A stretch of 64,000 nucleotides of DNA from DYGX01 sp035325905 (GTDB lineage Bacteria > Chloroflexota > Anaerolineae > Aggregatilineales > Aggregatilineaceae), in assembly GCA_035325905.1 (NCBI GenBank), contig DAOKYY010000006.1, positions 1 to 64,000 on the forward strand, written 5' to 3'. Positions 1 to 9,823 of this stretch are shown here, in pieces. The notes below the pieces were generated by a model. It saw only the letters and a list, made by a program, of their open reading frames with translations. It did no database searches and was not told the DNA's origin. The position numbers and the translations under genes are program-made. The first letter of the stretch is position 1. Each line of letters opens with the position of its first letter.

Positions 1-150
1 GACGCTGGATTGTTCTCTCGTGGTCCAGTCTGGAAAGTTCATAACAGCTTCTAGCGCAAGCCGGTGAATGAAGGATAGCATCGAACCGTTAAGCGGACCA
101 CAAATACATGCTAAATCCCGGTTAATTCCCCGGCGCGAAAGTTGCGCACG
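1..150. other. Non-coding stretch downstream of iolG
   Basis: No convincing gene, terminator or repeat is visible in the first 150 bases. The region lies beyond the stop codon of the leftward inositol operon. It is less GC-rich than the flanking genes, which fits intergenic DNA. Confidence 0.5.
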
Positions 151-1158
151 CTAAATCTCGCTGAGCTTGACGGGCCGGTGCTCAAGCAACGACTTCTTCG
201 CGGCGAGCGCCATGACGACCGGCACGCGCCCGTCGGACGGCCCGACCGGCGTCGCCGTGTTCTCGACAATCGACTTGACGAAGGCGCGCATCTCGCGCTC
301 GTAGCTTTCGGTGTAACGCTCCATGAAGAAATTGAGCGGCAGATCGCGGCAGATGGTCGTCGCGGTGCTGAACGTCACCTGATTGGGATAGACGTTGGCC
401 GACGAGGCCGCGCCCTTGCTGCCTAGCACCTCGACGCGCTGATCGTAGCCGTAGACCGCCCGGCGGCTGTTGTCGATCGTGCCGATCGCGCCATTGGCGA
501 AGGTCAGCATCACGACGGCGGTGTCCACATCGCCCGCCTCGCCAATGCGCGGATCGATCCGCACGGCGGCCCGCGTGTAGACTTCCTCGACCTCGCTGCC
601 GACCAGGAAGCGCGCCATATCGAAGTCGTGGATCATCATGTCTACGAAGATGCCGCCCGACACCTTGACGTACTCGATAGGCGGCGGCGCCGGGTCGCGG
701 CTGATCACATGCACCAGGTGCACGTCGCCCAGCTCTCCGCTCTGGATCGCCTCGCGGACGCGGGCGTAGGTCGGGTCGAAGCGCCGGTTGAAGCCGACGA
801 AGAACTTGACGCCCGCCCGCTCGACCGCCGCCAGCACGCGGTCGATCACCGCCAGATCAAGGTCGATCGGCTTCTCGGCGAAGATGTGCTTGCCCGCGTT
901 CGCCGCCGCTTCGATGATCTCGCTGTGCGTGTCGGTCGAGGAGCAGACCAGCACCGCGTCTACGTCCGGGTTCGCCAGCACCTCGCGATAGTCGGCGGTC
1001 GCCTGCGGGATATTGAGCGTCTGCGCGAGCGCCTGCGCCGCGTCCAGCCGGACATCCGCCACCGCCACCACGCGCGCTTCGGGAATACGGTAGACCAGGT
1101 TCTCGGCGTGGACCTTCCCGATCCGCCCCGCGCCGATGACTCCGAGATGGACTGTCAT
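151..1158 (-). CDS. iolG: Inositol 2-dehydrogenase (Gfo/Idh/MocA family)
   Basis: This 335-residue NAD-dependent enzyme should oxidise myo-inositol to 2-keto-myo-inositol (scyllo-inosose), the first step of inositol breakdown in the cytoplasm. The N-terminus carries the Rossmann motif GAGRIG (residues 9-14), and the family signature EKP follows around residue 95. The C-terminal part is the usual alpha/beta oxidoreductase domain, and the length is normal for IolG. The ATG start is preceded by GAGG at suitable spacing. It is the last gene of the leftward operon, 38 bp after iolE. Gfo/Idh/MocA proteins vary in substrate, so the specific assignment rests mainly on the complete iol set around it. 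Confidence 0.88.
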   Translation of the reverse strand: MTVHLGVIGAGRIGKVHAENLVYRIPEARVVAVADVRLDAAQALAQTLNIPQATADYREVLANPDVDAVLVCSSTDTHSEIIEAAANAGKHIFAEKPIDLDLAVIDRVLAAVERAGVKFFVGFNRRFDPTYARVREAIQSGELGDVHLVHVISRDPAPPPIEYVKVSGGIFVDMMIHDFDMARFLVGSEVEEVYTRAAVRIDPRIGEAGDVDTAVVMLTFANGAIGTIDNSRRAVYGYDQRVEVLGSKGAASSANVYPNQVTFSTATTICRDLPLNFFMERYTESYEREMRAFVKSIVENTATPVGPSDGRVPVVMALAAKKSLLEHRPVKLSEI

Positions 1159-1196
1159 AGCAGCCTCGCTTGCTTTCGTGAAGTGTTATGCCGGGC

Positions 1197-2105
1197 CTAA
1201 ATGCCAATACTGCGCAAATACTCGCGATTGCGGCGCGCGCTTTCCTTCGGCGCGCCCATCGACGGCAGAACGTCCTGCTCGACCACGATCCAGCCGTCGT
1301 AGCCAAGCTCGCCCATCTGCGCCGCCACCGCCGGAAAATTGACCGCGCCCTTCCCCAGCTCGCAGAAAACGCCGTGCTGCACCGCGCCGAAATAGTCCCA
1401 GTTCGCGGCGCGCGCCCGCTCGGCTACCTGCGGATCGAAATCCTTGAAATGGATATGCCAGATACGCTCCGGCCAGCGGCGCAGCGGCTCCAGCGGGTCG
1501 CCGCCGCCGAACATGTAGTGCCCGGTGTCGAACACCAGCCCGACCAGGGTCGGATCGGTCAGCGCCATCAGCCGCGCGACTTCCGCCGGCGTTTCGACGT
1601 ATCCGGCGCAGTGATGGTGGAAGACGGTCCGCAGCCCGGTCTGCTCTTTGACCGCGCGCGCGATGCGGTTGGCGCCCTCGGCGAAGGTTTGCCACTGGGC
1701 GTCGGTCAGGCCCATCTCTGGCGTGACGCGCCCGGCGTTCTGAGTGCGCAGCGGGATCGAGCCGTTGTTGTCGGCCAGCACGATGAAACACTGTGACCCA
1801 GCGGTGTCGGCCAGCAGGCGCGCGGTCCGCAGGCAGACTTCTTCGCCTGCCGCGTGCGCGCGCGCGTCCGCTAGCGCAACGGGCACGAACGCCGCCAGCA
1901 ACGCGAGCTTGCGCCGGTCCAATTCGGCCCGCAGCGCGGCGGGATCGGTCGGCATGAAGCCCCAATCGCCTAGCTCGGTGCCGGTATAGCCGGTCGCGGC
2001 GATCTCGTCGAGCACCTGCTCGTAGCCAGCCGCCTCGCCTTCCAGATCAAACTCCAGCACGCCCCACGAGCAGGGCGCGTTCGCAACGCGAAACTTGTAT
2101 TCCAT
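1197..2105 (-). CDS. iolE: Inosose dehydratase (2-keto-myo-inositol dehydratase)
   Basis: This is a 302-residue TIM-barrel protein of the xylose-isomerase-like superfamily. It should dehydrate 2-keto-myo-inositol to 3D-3,5/4-trihydroxycyclohexane-1,2-dione, the substrate of IolD. The start NAPCSWGVLEF and the motifs TGYTGTELGDWGF, VFHHHCAGYVETP and WHIHFKD are typical of IolE, with Glu, Asp and His metal ligands. I chose the ATG at 2105 because GGAG lies nine bases upstream; a further in-frame ATG at 2126 has no ribosome-binding site. It lies between iolD (49 bp upstream) and iolG (38 bp downstream) in the same operon. Confidence 0.9.
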   Translation of the reverse strand: MEYKFRVANAPCSWGVLEFDLEGEAAGYEQVLDEIAATGYTGTELGDWGFMPTDPAALRAELDRRKLALLAAFVPVALADARAHAAGEEVCLRTARLLADTAGSQCFIVLADNNGSIPLRTQNAGRVTPEMGLTDAQWQTFAEGANRIARAVKEQTGLRTVFHHHCAGYVETPAEVARLMALTDPTLVGLVFDTGHYMFGGGDPLEPLRRWPERIWHIHFKDFDPQVAERARAANWDYFGAVQHGVFCELGKGAVNFPAVAAQMGELGYDGWIVVEQDVLPSMGAPKESARRNREYLRSIGI

Positions 2106-2154
2106 AGAAGAATCTCCGCGAGCCATCTCGCTTAATCAGGTGAAAAGGACCGGA

Positions 2155-4020
2155 CTACAGGTAATGCCGCTGCTTGCCTTTGGACGCTTCATACTCGGCC
2201 CGCGCCTCGCGCACGGACTCGCTTTCCGCGACCTCGGCCACAGCCACGTCCCACCAGCTTTCGTAGCCGCCGACGCGCTGCTCGCGATCCGTCTCGACCA
2301 CAATGCAGACCGGGCCGCCCTGGTGCTCGCGCGCCCGGGCCAGCGCGTCCGCCAGCTCGTCGCGCGTGCCCGCGCGCATCACGGTCGCGCCCAGGCTGGC
2401 GGCGTTGGCGGCGAAGTCGATCGGCAGCACGTCGCCCTCAAGCTGATCGTCCTCGGTGCGGAAGCGGTAGCGTGTGCCGAAGCCCTCGCTCCCGACGCTG
2501 GCCGACAGCCCGCCGATGCTCGCGAAACCATGATTGTCCAGCAGGATGATCGTGATCTTCAGGCGCTCCTGAACAGCGGTCACGATCTCGCTCGGCATCA
2601 TCAGGTAGGTGCCGTCGCCGATCATGACGTAGACCTCGCGCTCCGGCGCGGCGAGCTTGGCGCCGATCCCGCCCGGAATCTCGTAGCCCATGCACGAGTA
2701 GCCGTATTCCAGGTGATAGCCCTTCGGATCGCGCGTGCGCCACAGCTTGTGCAGGTCGCCCGGCAAGCTGCCCGCCGCGCAGAGCACCACGTCCTGCGGG
2801 CGCGAAAGCGTATTGACCACGCCGATCACCTCGCCCTGGCTGATCAGCGGGCCGTGCTCCAGCGTGTAAATGCGCTGGACTTCGGCGTCCCACGCGCGGT
2901 TGTATTCTTCGGCCCGCGCGCGATAGCTCGCGCTGACCTGCCAGCCATCGAGCAGCGGCAGCAGTTCTTCGAGCGCGGCGCGCGCGTCGCCCACCAGCGG
3001 GATCGCGCTGTGCTTGTAGGCGTCGAACTCCGCCACATTGATATTGATGAAACGCACGTTGTCATGCTGGAACGCTGTCTTGGACGCGGTCGTGAAGTCG
3101 CTGTAGCGCGTGCCGATCCCGATCACCAGGTCGGCCTCGCGCGCCAGGATGTTCGCGCCCTCGGTCCCGGTCGTGCCGATCGCGCCCAGCGCGGACGGGT
3201 GGTCGTAGGGCAGCGCGCCCTTCCCGGCCTGCGTCTCGCCGACCGGGATGCCGGTCTGCTCGACAAACCGGCGCAGCATCTCGGTCGCCTCGCTGTACAG
3301 CACGCCGCCGCCCGCGACGATCACCGGCTGGCGGCTCTGGCGGATCCACTCCGCCGCGCGGCGCAGCGCGGACGCGTCCGGCCGGTTGCGCGGGATGTGC
3401 CACACACGCTTCTCGAATAGCGTCGCCGGGTAGTCGTAGGCCATCGTCTGCACGTCCTGCGGCAGCGCGAGCGTCACCGCGCCGGTCTCGGCGGGCGAGG
3501 TCAGCACGCGCATCGCCTCCGGCAGCGCGGTGATCAACTGCTCCGGCCGGTTGATGCGGTCCCAGTAGCGCGAGATCGGCTTGAAGCAGTCGTTGACCGA
3601 GATATCCTGCGAGTGCTCAGACTCAAGCTGTTGCAGCACCGGGGCTTGCAGCCGCTCGGCGAAGATGTCGCCCGGCAGCAACAGCACCGGCAGGCGGTTG
3701 ATCGTCGCGCCCGCCGCGGCCGTGATCATATTCGTCGCGCCAGGGCCGATCGAAGTCGTGCAGGCGAAGGTTTGCAAGCGGTTTTTCATCTTAGCGTAGG
3801 CGGCGGCGGTGTGGACCATCGCCTGCTCGTTGCGCGTCTGGTAGTAGCGGAAGGTGTCCGCGTACTGCTGGAGCGCCTGCCCGATACCCGCCACATTGCC
3901 GTGCCCGAAGATCCCCCAGCACCCGGCGAAAAACGGGTTTTCACGCCCGTCACGCTCGACATACTGGTTTTGCAGGAACTCGATCAGCGCCTGCGCCATC
4001 GTGAGTCGTTTCGTCGCCAT
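2155..4020 (-). CDS. iolD: 3D-(3,5/4)-trihydroxycyclohexane-1,2-dione acylhydrolase
   Basis: This 621-residue thiamine-diphosphate enzyme opens the ring of THcHDO to give 5-deoxy-D-glucuronate. It has the three-domain acetolactate-synthase-like fold: an N-terminal Pyr domain with the cofactor-activating Glu in RNEQAMVHTAAAYAK, a central TPP-M domain, and a C-terminal PP domain with GDGTYLMMPSEI followed by the Asn of LLDNHGF. The length equals that of characterised IolD proteins. GGAG lies seven bases before the ATG. It starts 18 bp after iolB, consistent with translation from one polycistronic mRNA. The product is cytoplasmic, with no signal peptide. Confidence 0.93.
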   Translation of the reverse strand: MATKRLTMAQALIEFLQNQYVERDGRENPFFAGCWGIFGHGNVAGIGQALQQYADTFRYYQTRNEQAMVHTAAAYAKMKNRLQTFACTTSIGPGATNMITAAAGATINRLPVLLLPGDIFAERLQAPVLQQLESEHSQDISVNDCFKPISRYWDRINRPEQLITALPEAMRVLTSPAETGAVTLALPQDVQTMAYDYPATLFEKRVWHIPRNRPDASALRRAAEWIRQSRQPVIVAGGGVLYSEATEMLRRFVEQTGIPVGETQAGKGALPYDHPSALGAIGTTGTEGANILAREADLVIGIGTRYSDFTTASKTAFQHDNVRFININVAEFDAYKHSAIPLVGDARAALEELLPLLDGWQVSASYRARAEEYNRAWDAEVQRIYTLEHGPLISQGEVIGVVNTLSRPQDVVLCAAGSLPGDLHKLWRTRDPKGYHLEYGYSCMGYEIPGGIGAKLAAPEREVYVMIGDGTYLMMPSEIVTAVQERLKITIILLDNHGFASIGGLSASVGSEGFGTRYRFRTEDDQLEGDVLPIDFAANAASLGATVMRAGTRDELADALARAREHQGGPVCIVVETDREQRVGGYESWWDVAVAEVAESESVREARAEYEASKGKQRHYL

Positions 4021-4038
4021 CGCTCGCCTCGCTCCGCG

Positions 4039-4926
4039 CTACCGGCGCGGCTCCATTCCCAGATCGACGACCGGCAGACGTGGATCGAGGAACGTCCACG
4101 TGCCCTTGACCCAGGCGTACGCCGGGTCATCGCTGTTGGCGAGCGACTGGGCAGAACCGGCCAGGAAATTCAGGTAGTAGGTCGTGTAGCCCGGCGCGCT
4201 GACGACCGGGTGATACCCCTCCGGCACGATCACCGCGTCGTGCTGCTGCGCCAGCATTAATCCATCGATGCTGCGGTCGTCGTTGTAGACCCGCTGGTAG
4301 GCGTAGCCGCCGGGCCGGTCGATCTTGTAGAAATAGATTTCCTCTAGGTCCGCTTCGAGCAGCTTCCCCTGCGCGTCCTCGCGGTGCACGTCGTGCTTGT
4401 GCGGTGGATAGCTCGACCAGTTGCCGCTCGGCGTATAGACCTCGACCGCTACAATCCGCTGGCAGTCGAAACCGGGGGGGATGATGCTATTAATCTGGCG
4501 CGAGGCGTTGCCGCCGCCGCGCAGCTCGACCGCGCTGTCTGCCGGCGTGACCAGCCGCGCGGGGTGATCCTCGTCAGCCGGCACCCAGCAAGTCGCGACC
4601 TCGAAGCCATCGGTCAGCGCCTCGATCTCGAAGTCGGTGTGGCGCGACAGATAGAGCGCATAGGGCATCCCGCTAAACACATCCGGCCGGCGCCCGATAG
4701 CCTCGAAATCGCCCCGGCTGGTGCGGATCGTGCAGCGTCCGCCGAGGATGACATGCGCGTACTCGTATTCGCCGGTGGCGTGCGCCCAACGCTCGCCCCG
4801 GTTCAGCCGCCGCGCCTGCATGTTGAGGAATTCCCAGCCCGCTTGCTCGGCCAGCACCTCGGCGAAAACGCCGGTGCCGCCGGTGTCGCGCGAGCGGATG
4901 AGCATCGTGTCAGCCGTGTACTGCAT
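4039..4926 (-). CDS. iolB: 5-deoxy-glucuronate isomerase
   Basis: This 295-residue bicupin protein should isomerise 5-deoxy-D-glucuronate to 5-dehydro-2-deoxy-D-gluconate. Family landmarks are NWSSYPPHKHD, followed by EEIYFYKIDRPGGYAYQRVY and EGYHPVV, which supply the metal-binding His and Glu residues of the cupin fold. I chose the ATG at 4926 because AAGGA sits a few bases upstream. That ribosome-binding site overlaps the last codons of iolC, and only ten bases separate the two genes, so coupled translation is likely. An upstream in-frame ATG at 4953 would overlap iolC. Confidence 0.92.
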   Translation of the reverse strand: MQYTADTMLIRSRDTGGTGVFAEVLAEQAGWEFLNMQARRLNRGERWAHATGEYEYAHVILGGRCTIRTSRGDFEAIGRRPDVFSGMPYALYLSRHTDFEIEALTDGFEVATCWVPADEDHPARLVTPADSAVELRGGGNASRQINSIIPPGFDCQRIVAVEVYTPSGNWSSYPPHKHDVHREDAQGKLLEADLEEIYFYKIDRPGGYAYQRVYNDDRSIDGLMLAQQHDAVIVPEGYHPVVSAPGYTTYYLNFLAGSAQSLANSDDPAYAWVKGTWTFLDPRLPVVDLGMEPRR

Positions 4927-4936
4927 CGCGTTTTCC

Positions 4937-5950
4937 TTACTCCAGCCCGCCATAGTTTTCGGTAAAAGCCATCACCTCGTCAAAGGTCGGCATGAAGTTC
5001 GCGCAGCCGTGCTTGGTGACGACGATCGCGCCGCACGCGTTGCCCAGCCGCGCCGCGCGGTACCAGTCCCAGCCCTTGATATAGCCGTAGAGGAACCCGG
5101 CGCCGAAGGCGTCGCCCGCGCCGAGGATGTTGTAGACCTCGACCGGGAAGCCCGGCGCGTCGATTGCCTGCCCGTCGCGCAAGTGAATCCGCGCCCCTTC
5201 CTCGCCGCGCTTCTCGATCACCGCCTCCGGGCCGGAGTCGAGCAGGCGCGCGATCGCGGCGTCGAGGTCGCCGCTCACCCGCGTGTCGGACACCTGCGAG
5301 TGCGTCAGCGACATCTGGGCCGGGTCGGTCAGCATCGCGGCGTTGATCTCGTCCTGCGTGCCGATCACCACGTCCACATGGCGCAGCACCGAGCGGATCG
5401 CCACGCCGAACGCGCGCGGGTCGTGCCACTGGTCCGGGCGGAAGTCGATGTCCAGCACGACCTTCGCTCCCGCGCTGCGCGCCAGCTCCGCCGCGAAGAG
5501 CGTCGCGCTGCGGCTGGGGTCCTTCGAGAAGTTCGTTCCGGCGAACTGCACGACTTGCGCCTCGCGCACCGGCGCGGCCAGCACGTCGTCAATCGTGATC
5601 TCGATATCGGCGCAGTTGTCGCGGTAGTAGACCAGCGGGAACTTGTCCGGCGGCTCGATCCCCAGCAGGACCGCGCTGGTGCGGTGGCCCGGCTTGCGCA
5701 CGATGAAGCGCGTCTCGACCCGCTCCTGCTCCAGAAAATGCAGGATGAAGTCACCGACCGGGTCCACGCCCAGGCCGGTCAGCAACGCGGAGTTCACGCC
5801 CAGGCGGCGCGCGCCGACGCACATATTGGTCGGGGAGCCACCCACGTATGCCGCGAAGCTCGTGATCTCGACAAACGGCGCGCCGACATCGTTTGAGTAC
5901 AGGTCGATGGAGCTGCGCCCGATATTCAGCAATTCGTATTGCTTCGCCAA
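4937..5950 (-). CDS. iolC: 5-dehydro-2-deoxygluconokinase (PfkB family)
   Basis: This 337-residue ribokinase-type sugar kinase phosphorylates 5-dehydro-2-deoxygluconate at C6. The PfkB signature NILGAGDAFGAGFLYG near the C-terminus holds the catalytic base Asp and anion hole, and the N-terminal substrate region begins YELLNIGRSSIDLYS. I place the start at the TTG at 5950 because AAAGGA lies just upstream. It begins 14 bases after the iolA stop. The nearest upstream in-frame ATG would put about 44 unrelated residues over iolA. It lacks the C-terminal DUF2090 aldolase domain found in some IolC fusions, so the aldolase step must come from another gene. Confidence 0.9.
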   Translation of the reverse strand: MAKQYELLNIGRSSIDLYSNDVGAPFVEITSFAAYVGGSPTNMCVGARRLGVNSALLTGLGVDPVGDFILHFLEQERVETRFIVRKPGHRTSAVLLGIEPPDKFPLVYYRDNCADIEITIDDVLAAPVREAQVVQFAGTNFSKDPSRSATLFAAELARSAGAKVVLDIDFRPDQWHDPRAFGVAIRSVLRHVDVVIGTQDEINAAMLTDPAQMSLTHSQVSDTRVSGDLDAAIARLLDSGPEAVIEKRGEEGARIHLRDGQAIDAPGFPVEVYNILGAGDAFGAGFLYGYIKGWDWYRAARLGNACGAIVVTKHGCANFMPTFDEVMAFTENYGGLE

Positions 5951-5964
5951 CGCGCCCGTCCTTT

Positions 5965-7440
<1,476 letters not shown>

Positions 7441-7471
7441 GAGGATGCTCCACACAATCATGGGTACAATC

Positions 7472-7484
7472 GTCCGCTGCGGAC
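7472..7484. repeat. Short perfect palindrome in the iol leader
   Basis: GTCCGC and GCGGAC flank a single T, giving a 13-bp perfect dyad in the untranslated leader between the predicted iol start site and iolA. It could be a second protein-binding site or a small mRNA hairpin. The function is unknown. Confidence 0.4.
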
Positions 7485-7491
7485 ACCGGGG

Positions 7492-7505
7492 TGTAAACGT
7501 TTTCC
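7492..7505. promoter_or_regulatory. LacI-type operator over the iol start site
   Basis: TGTAAACGTTTTCC has the central CG and the AAACGTTT dyad of LacI-family operators. It covers the predicted transcription start (about 7501) of the leftward iol operon, a position suited to repression. The LacI-family gene at 8598-9620 is the obvious candidate regulator. Binding is inferred, not shown. Confidence 0.65.
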
Positions 7506-7507
7506 TG

Positions 7508-7536
7508 AGCCTATACCATTTCGCGACCGGTGTCAA
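7508..7536 (-). promoter_or_regulatory. Promoter of the iol operon
   Basis: Read on the minus strand, a perfect -35 box TTGACA (7536-7531) is followed after 17 bases by TAGGCT (7513-7508) as the -10 box. It is the only strong sigma-70-like match upstream of iolA and is followed directly by the LacI-type operator. Confidence 0.65.
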
Positions 7537-7626
7537 GCAAAGGCCGTCTGGTGCAAAGTGCTCGCGGCGGCCGCGCGATGCGCGCTCCGCCCCAGCCACA
7601 TTTTATCAAATCTACAAGGAGCCAGT

Positions 7627-8601
7627 ATGACCAGCCTCGGCAAATATCGCCACCTCGCCCAGGCCAGCACGCCCGCCGGCCATTTCGTGATCCTCGCCAT
7701 CGACCATCGCGGCAACCTGCGCGCCAGCCTGGACCGCCACGCGCCTGCCCCGCTGACCGATGCGGAGTTCGCCGCCTTCAAGCTGGAGGTGATCGCGCAG
7801 CTTGGCGCGGCGTGCAGCGCGGTGCTGGCCGACCCCGGCTTCGGGCTTGGCCCGGCCATCGCGCGCGGCGCGCTCAGCGGCGAGCAGGGGTTCCTCGCCC
7901 CGATCGAGATCACCAACTATGACGTGCCGCCGGACCAGCGCGGTGTCGCCTTCATCCCCGGCTGGTCGGTCGAGAAGATCAAGCGCGCCGGGGGCGCGGG
8001 CGTCAAGCTGCTGCTGTTCTACCATCCCGCCGCGCCGGACGCCGCCGCCAAGCGCGAGGCCGTCTCCCGGATTATCGAGGATTGCGCCCGCTGGGACATC
8101 CCCTTCTTCCTGGAGCCGATTGTGTTTTCGCCCGACCCGGCGCGCGCGCTGACCCATGACGAGCGCCGCGCAGCGGTCGTGAGCAACGCGCGCGAGTTCA
8201 GCGCGCTGGGCATCGACGTGCTGAAAACCGAGTTTCCGCTGGACGTGAAGCAAGAGCCGGATGAAGCCGTTTGGCGCGCGGCGCTGGACGAGCTGAATGC
8301 GGCGTGCGCCGTGCCGTGGGCGCTGCTCAGCGCGGGGGTGGATTACGCGACCTTCGAGCGGCAAGCGGAGCTGGCCTGCGCCGCCGGGGCAAGCGGCGTG
8401 ATCGTCGGTCGGGCGGTGTGGGCCGAGGCGGCGACGCTCTCCGGCGTAGCGCGGGCGGAGTTCCTGCGCACGACCGGCCCGCAGCGCATGACGCGGCTGG
8501 CAGAGATCGCCGCTCGCTACGCAACCGATTGGCGCAGAAAAGTCGCGCCGCCCGCGCACGATCCGCGCTGGTACGAGGCGTATCCGGGCTTCGGCGGCTA
8601 G
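7627..8601 (+). CDS. LacD-type class I aldolase, probably for 5-dehydro-2-deoxyphosphogluconate
   Basis: This 324-residue protein belongs to the LacD/tagatose-1,6-bisphosphate aldolase family of Schiff-base aldolases, which also includes YihT. The N-terminal motif ILAIDHRGNL and the segment DVLKTEFPLDV, whose Lys200 matches the Schiff-base lysine of LacD, support this. The start at 7627 follows AAGGAG by five bases. The gene is divergent from the complete iol operon, which lacks an iolJ and an IolC-fused aldolase. I therefore infer that it splits the IolC product into dihydroxyacetone phosphate and malonate semialdehyde. A tagatose or sulfofructose phosphate role cannot be excluded. Its stop codon overlaps that of the convergent lacI-type gene. 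Confidence 0.75.
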   Translation: MTSLGKYRHLAQASTPAGHFVILAIDHRGNLRASLDRHAPAPLTDAEFAAFKLEVIAQLGAACSAVLADPGFGLGPAIARGALSGEQGFLAPIEITNYDVPPDQRGVAFIPGWSVEKIKRAGGAGVKLLLFYHPAAPDAAAKREAVSRIIEDCARWDIPFFLEPIVFSPDPARALTHDERRAAVVSNAREFSALGIDVLKTEFPLDVKQEPDEAVWRAALDELNAACAVPWALLSAGVDYATFERQAELACAAGASGVIVGRAVWAEAATLSGVARAEFLRTTGPQRMTRLAEIAARYATDWRRKVAPPAHDPRWYEAYPGFGG

Positions 8602-9620
8602 CGGGGCGGCGCGGTCGAGGCGCGGCGGACCAGCGTGGTTTCGAGCAGAACGGTCTGCGGCCCTTCGCCGCTGCCGGCAAGCTGTTCGAGCAGAATACGC
8701 GCCGCCGCCTCACCCATCGCGTAAATCGGTTGGGCGATGGTCGTCAGCGGCGGGATCAGGAACGAGACCAGCGGGATGTCGTCGAACCCGACAAGCGAGA
8801 GATCGGCGGGCACGCGCAAGCCGAGTTCCGCCGCCGCGTGCAGCGCGCCGACCGCCATCGAGTCGGTCAGCGCGAAGATCGCGGTCGGGCGCGGCGTCGC
8901 GCGCAGCATGTCCAGCGCCGCCTCGTAGCCGCTTTTGAAGTCGGGCAGGTTGTCGATCACGCGGATCTCCGCGCCGGGGCACAGATCGGCGACGGCCTGG
9001 CGCGCGCCGCGCAGCCGGTCCGGCGGGATGTTCATGACGCTGGCGCAGATCACGCCGATGCGCCGGTGTCCTAGATCGACCAGGTGGCGCACCCCGTCAT
9101 ATGCGCCCTGGAAGTTCGTGACGAGCACCTGGCTCACGTCGAACCCGGCCAGCTGGCGCTCGACCACCACGACTGGGACCGCGCGCTCGACCAGCCGCGC
9201 AACCGCCTCGTCCGTGCCCGCGATCGACGGGAACGACACGACCGCGTCCACCTGCTGCCCGAGCAGGATCGTGACGTACTCGCGCTCCTTGTCGGGGTTT
9301 TCCTCGGTGCTGCACACCAGCGTGCGGTAGCCGCTGGCGAAGAAGGTTTTTTCGAGCGCGAAGGCGAACTGCGCGAAGAATGGCTCGTTGATGCGCGGGA
9401 CCAGCAGCCCGGCGGTGTGCGACGCCTGGCGACGCAGCCCCTGCGCGATCGCGTTCGGCTGGTAGCCAAGCGTCTGCATCGCGCTCACGACGCGCTCGCG
9501 CAGGTCCGGGCTGACATAGCGCGTCCCGTTCAGCACGCGCGATACGGTCGCGATCGAGACGCCCGCCGCCAGCGCCACGTCCTTGATCGTGGTTACGTCG
9601 CTTTTTTCCAGGTGAGTCAT
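8598..9620 (-). CDS. LacI-family transcriptional repressor of the inositol region
   Basis: The 340-residue protein has an N-terminal LacI helix-turn-helix (TIKDVALAAGVSIATVSRVL) with the usual hinge helix, then a periplasmic-binding-protein-like effector domain ending in VSFLIPPLTTIAQP. I chose the ATG at 9620; an upstream in-frame codon would add 23 unrelated residues through the promoter. The gene converges with the aldolase gene and overlaps its stop codon by four bases. Its position beside the iol genes and the operator at the iol start site suggest that it senses inositol or a catabolic intermediate. The effector cannot be read from the sequence. Confidence 0.88.
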   Translation of the reverse strand: MTHLEKSDVTTIKDVALAAGVSIATVSRVLNGTRYVSPDLRERVVSAMQTLGYQPNAIAQGLRRQASHTAGLLVPRINEPFFAQFAFALEKTFFASGYRTLVCSTEENPDKEREYVTILLGQQVDAVVSFPSIAGTDEAVARLVERAVPVVVVERQLAGFDVSQVLVTNFQGAYDGVRHLVDLGHRRIGVICASVMNIPPDRLRGARQAVADLCPGAEIRVIDNLPDFKSGYEAALDMLRATPRPTAIFALTDSMAVGALHAAAELGLRVPADLSLVGFDDIPLVSFLIPPLTTIAQPIYAMGEAAARILLEQLAGSGEGPQTVLLETTLVRRASTAPPR

Positions 9621-9660
9621 GGCACTGCGCCGCCCAACATCACACGCTTGACCGCATCGA

Positions 9661-9689
9661 ACATTATCACCTGGGCGGAAGCGCGTCAA
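9661..9689 (-). promoter_or_regulatory. Promoter of the lacI-type gene
   Basis: On the minus strand TTGACG (9689-9684) and TAATGT (9666-9661) are separated by 17 bases, about 40 bases before the chosen start codon. GATAAT at 15-base spacing is an alternative -10 box. Confidence 0.5.
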
Positions 9690-9701
9690 GCGACGGCGCG
9701 C

Positions 9702-9823
9702 CTAGAGGCTGTTATGCACTTTGTGGCCTGGTGTCCAGGCCATCCCCCCATCCTTCCGACCTGCGGGCGGCTTTCCGGGGGATGGGGGGCTTTTCTCGGA
9801 CGCAAGTGCATAACACGCTCTAG
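9702..9823. repeat. MITE-like element with 20-bp terminal inverted repeats
   Basis: The left end CTAGAGGCTGTTATGCACTT (9702-9721) matches the reverse complement of the right end (9804-9823) at 18 of 20 positions. Between them lie two further dyads: GGCCTGG/CCAGGCC with a three-base loop (9725-9741), and CCATCCCCC paired with GGGGGATGG. There is no open reading frame inside. The layout fits a small non-autonomous insertion element or a complex palindromic repeat. The right end supplies the stop codon of the next gene. Confidence 0.6.

Noticed and set aside
4937..5950. IolC as a kinase-aldolase fusion
   Set aside because: The protein ends after the PfkB domain at a normal kinase length, so the DUF2090 aldolase part is absent.
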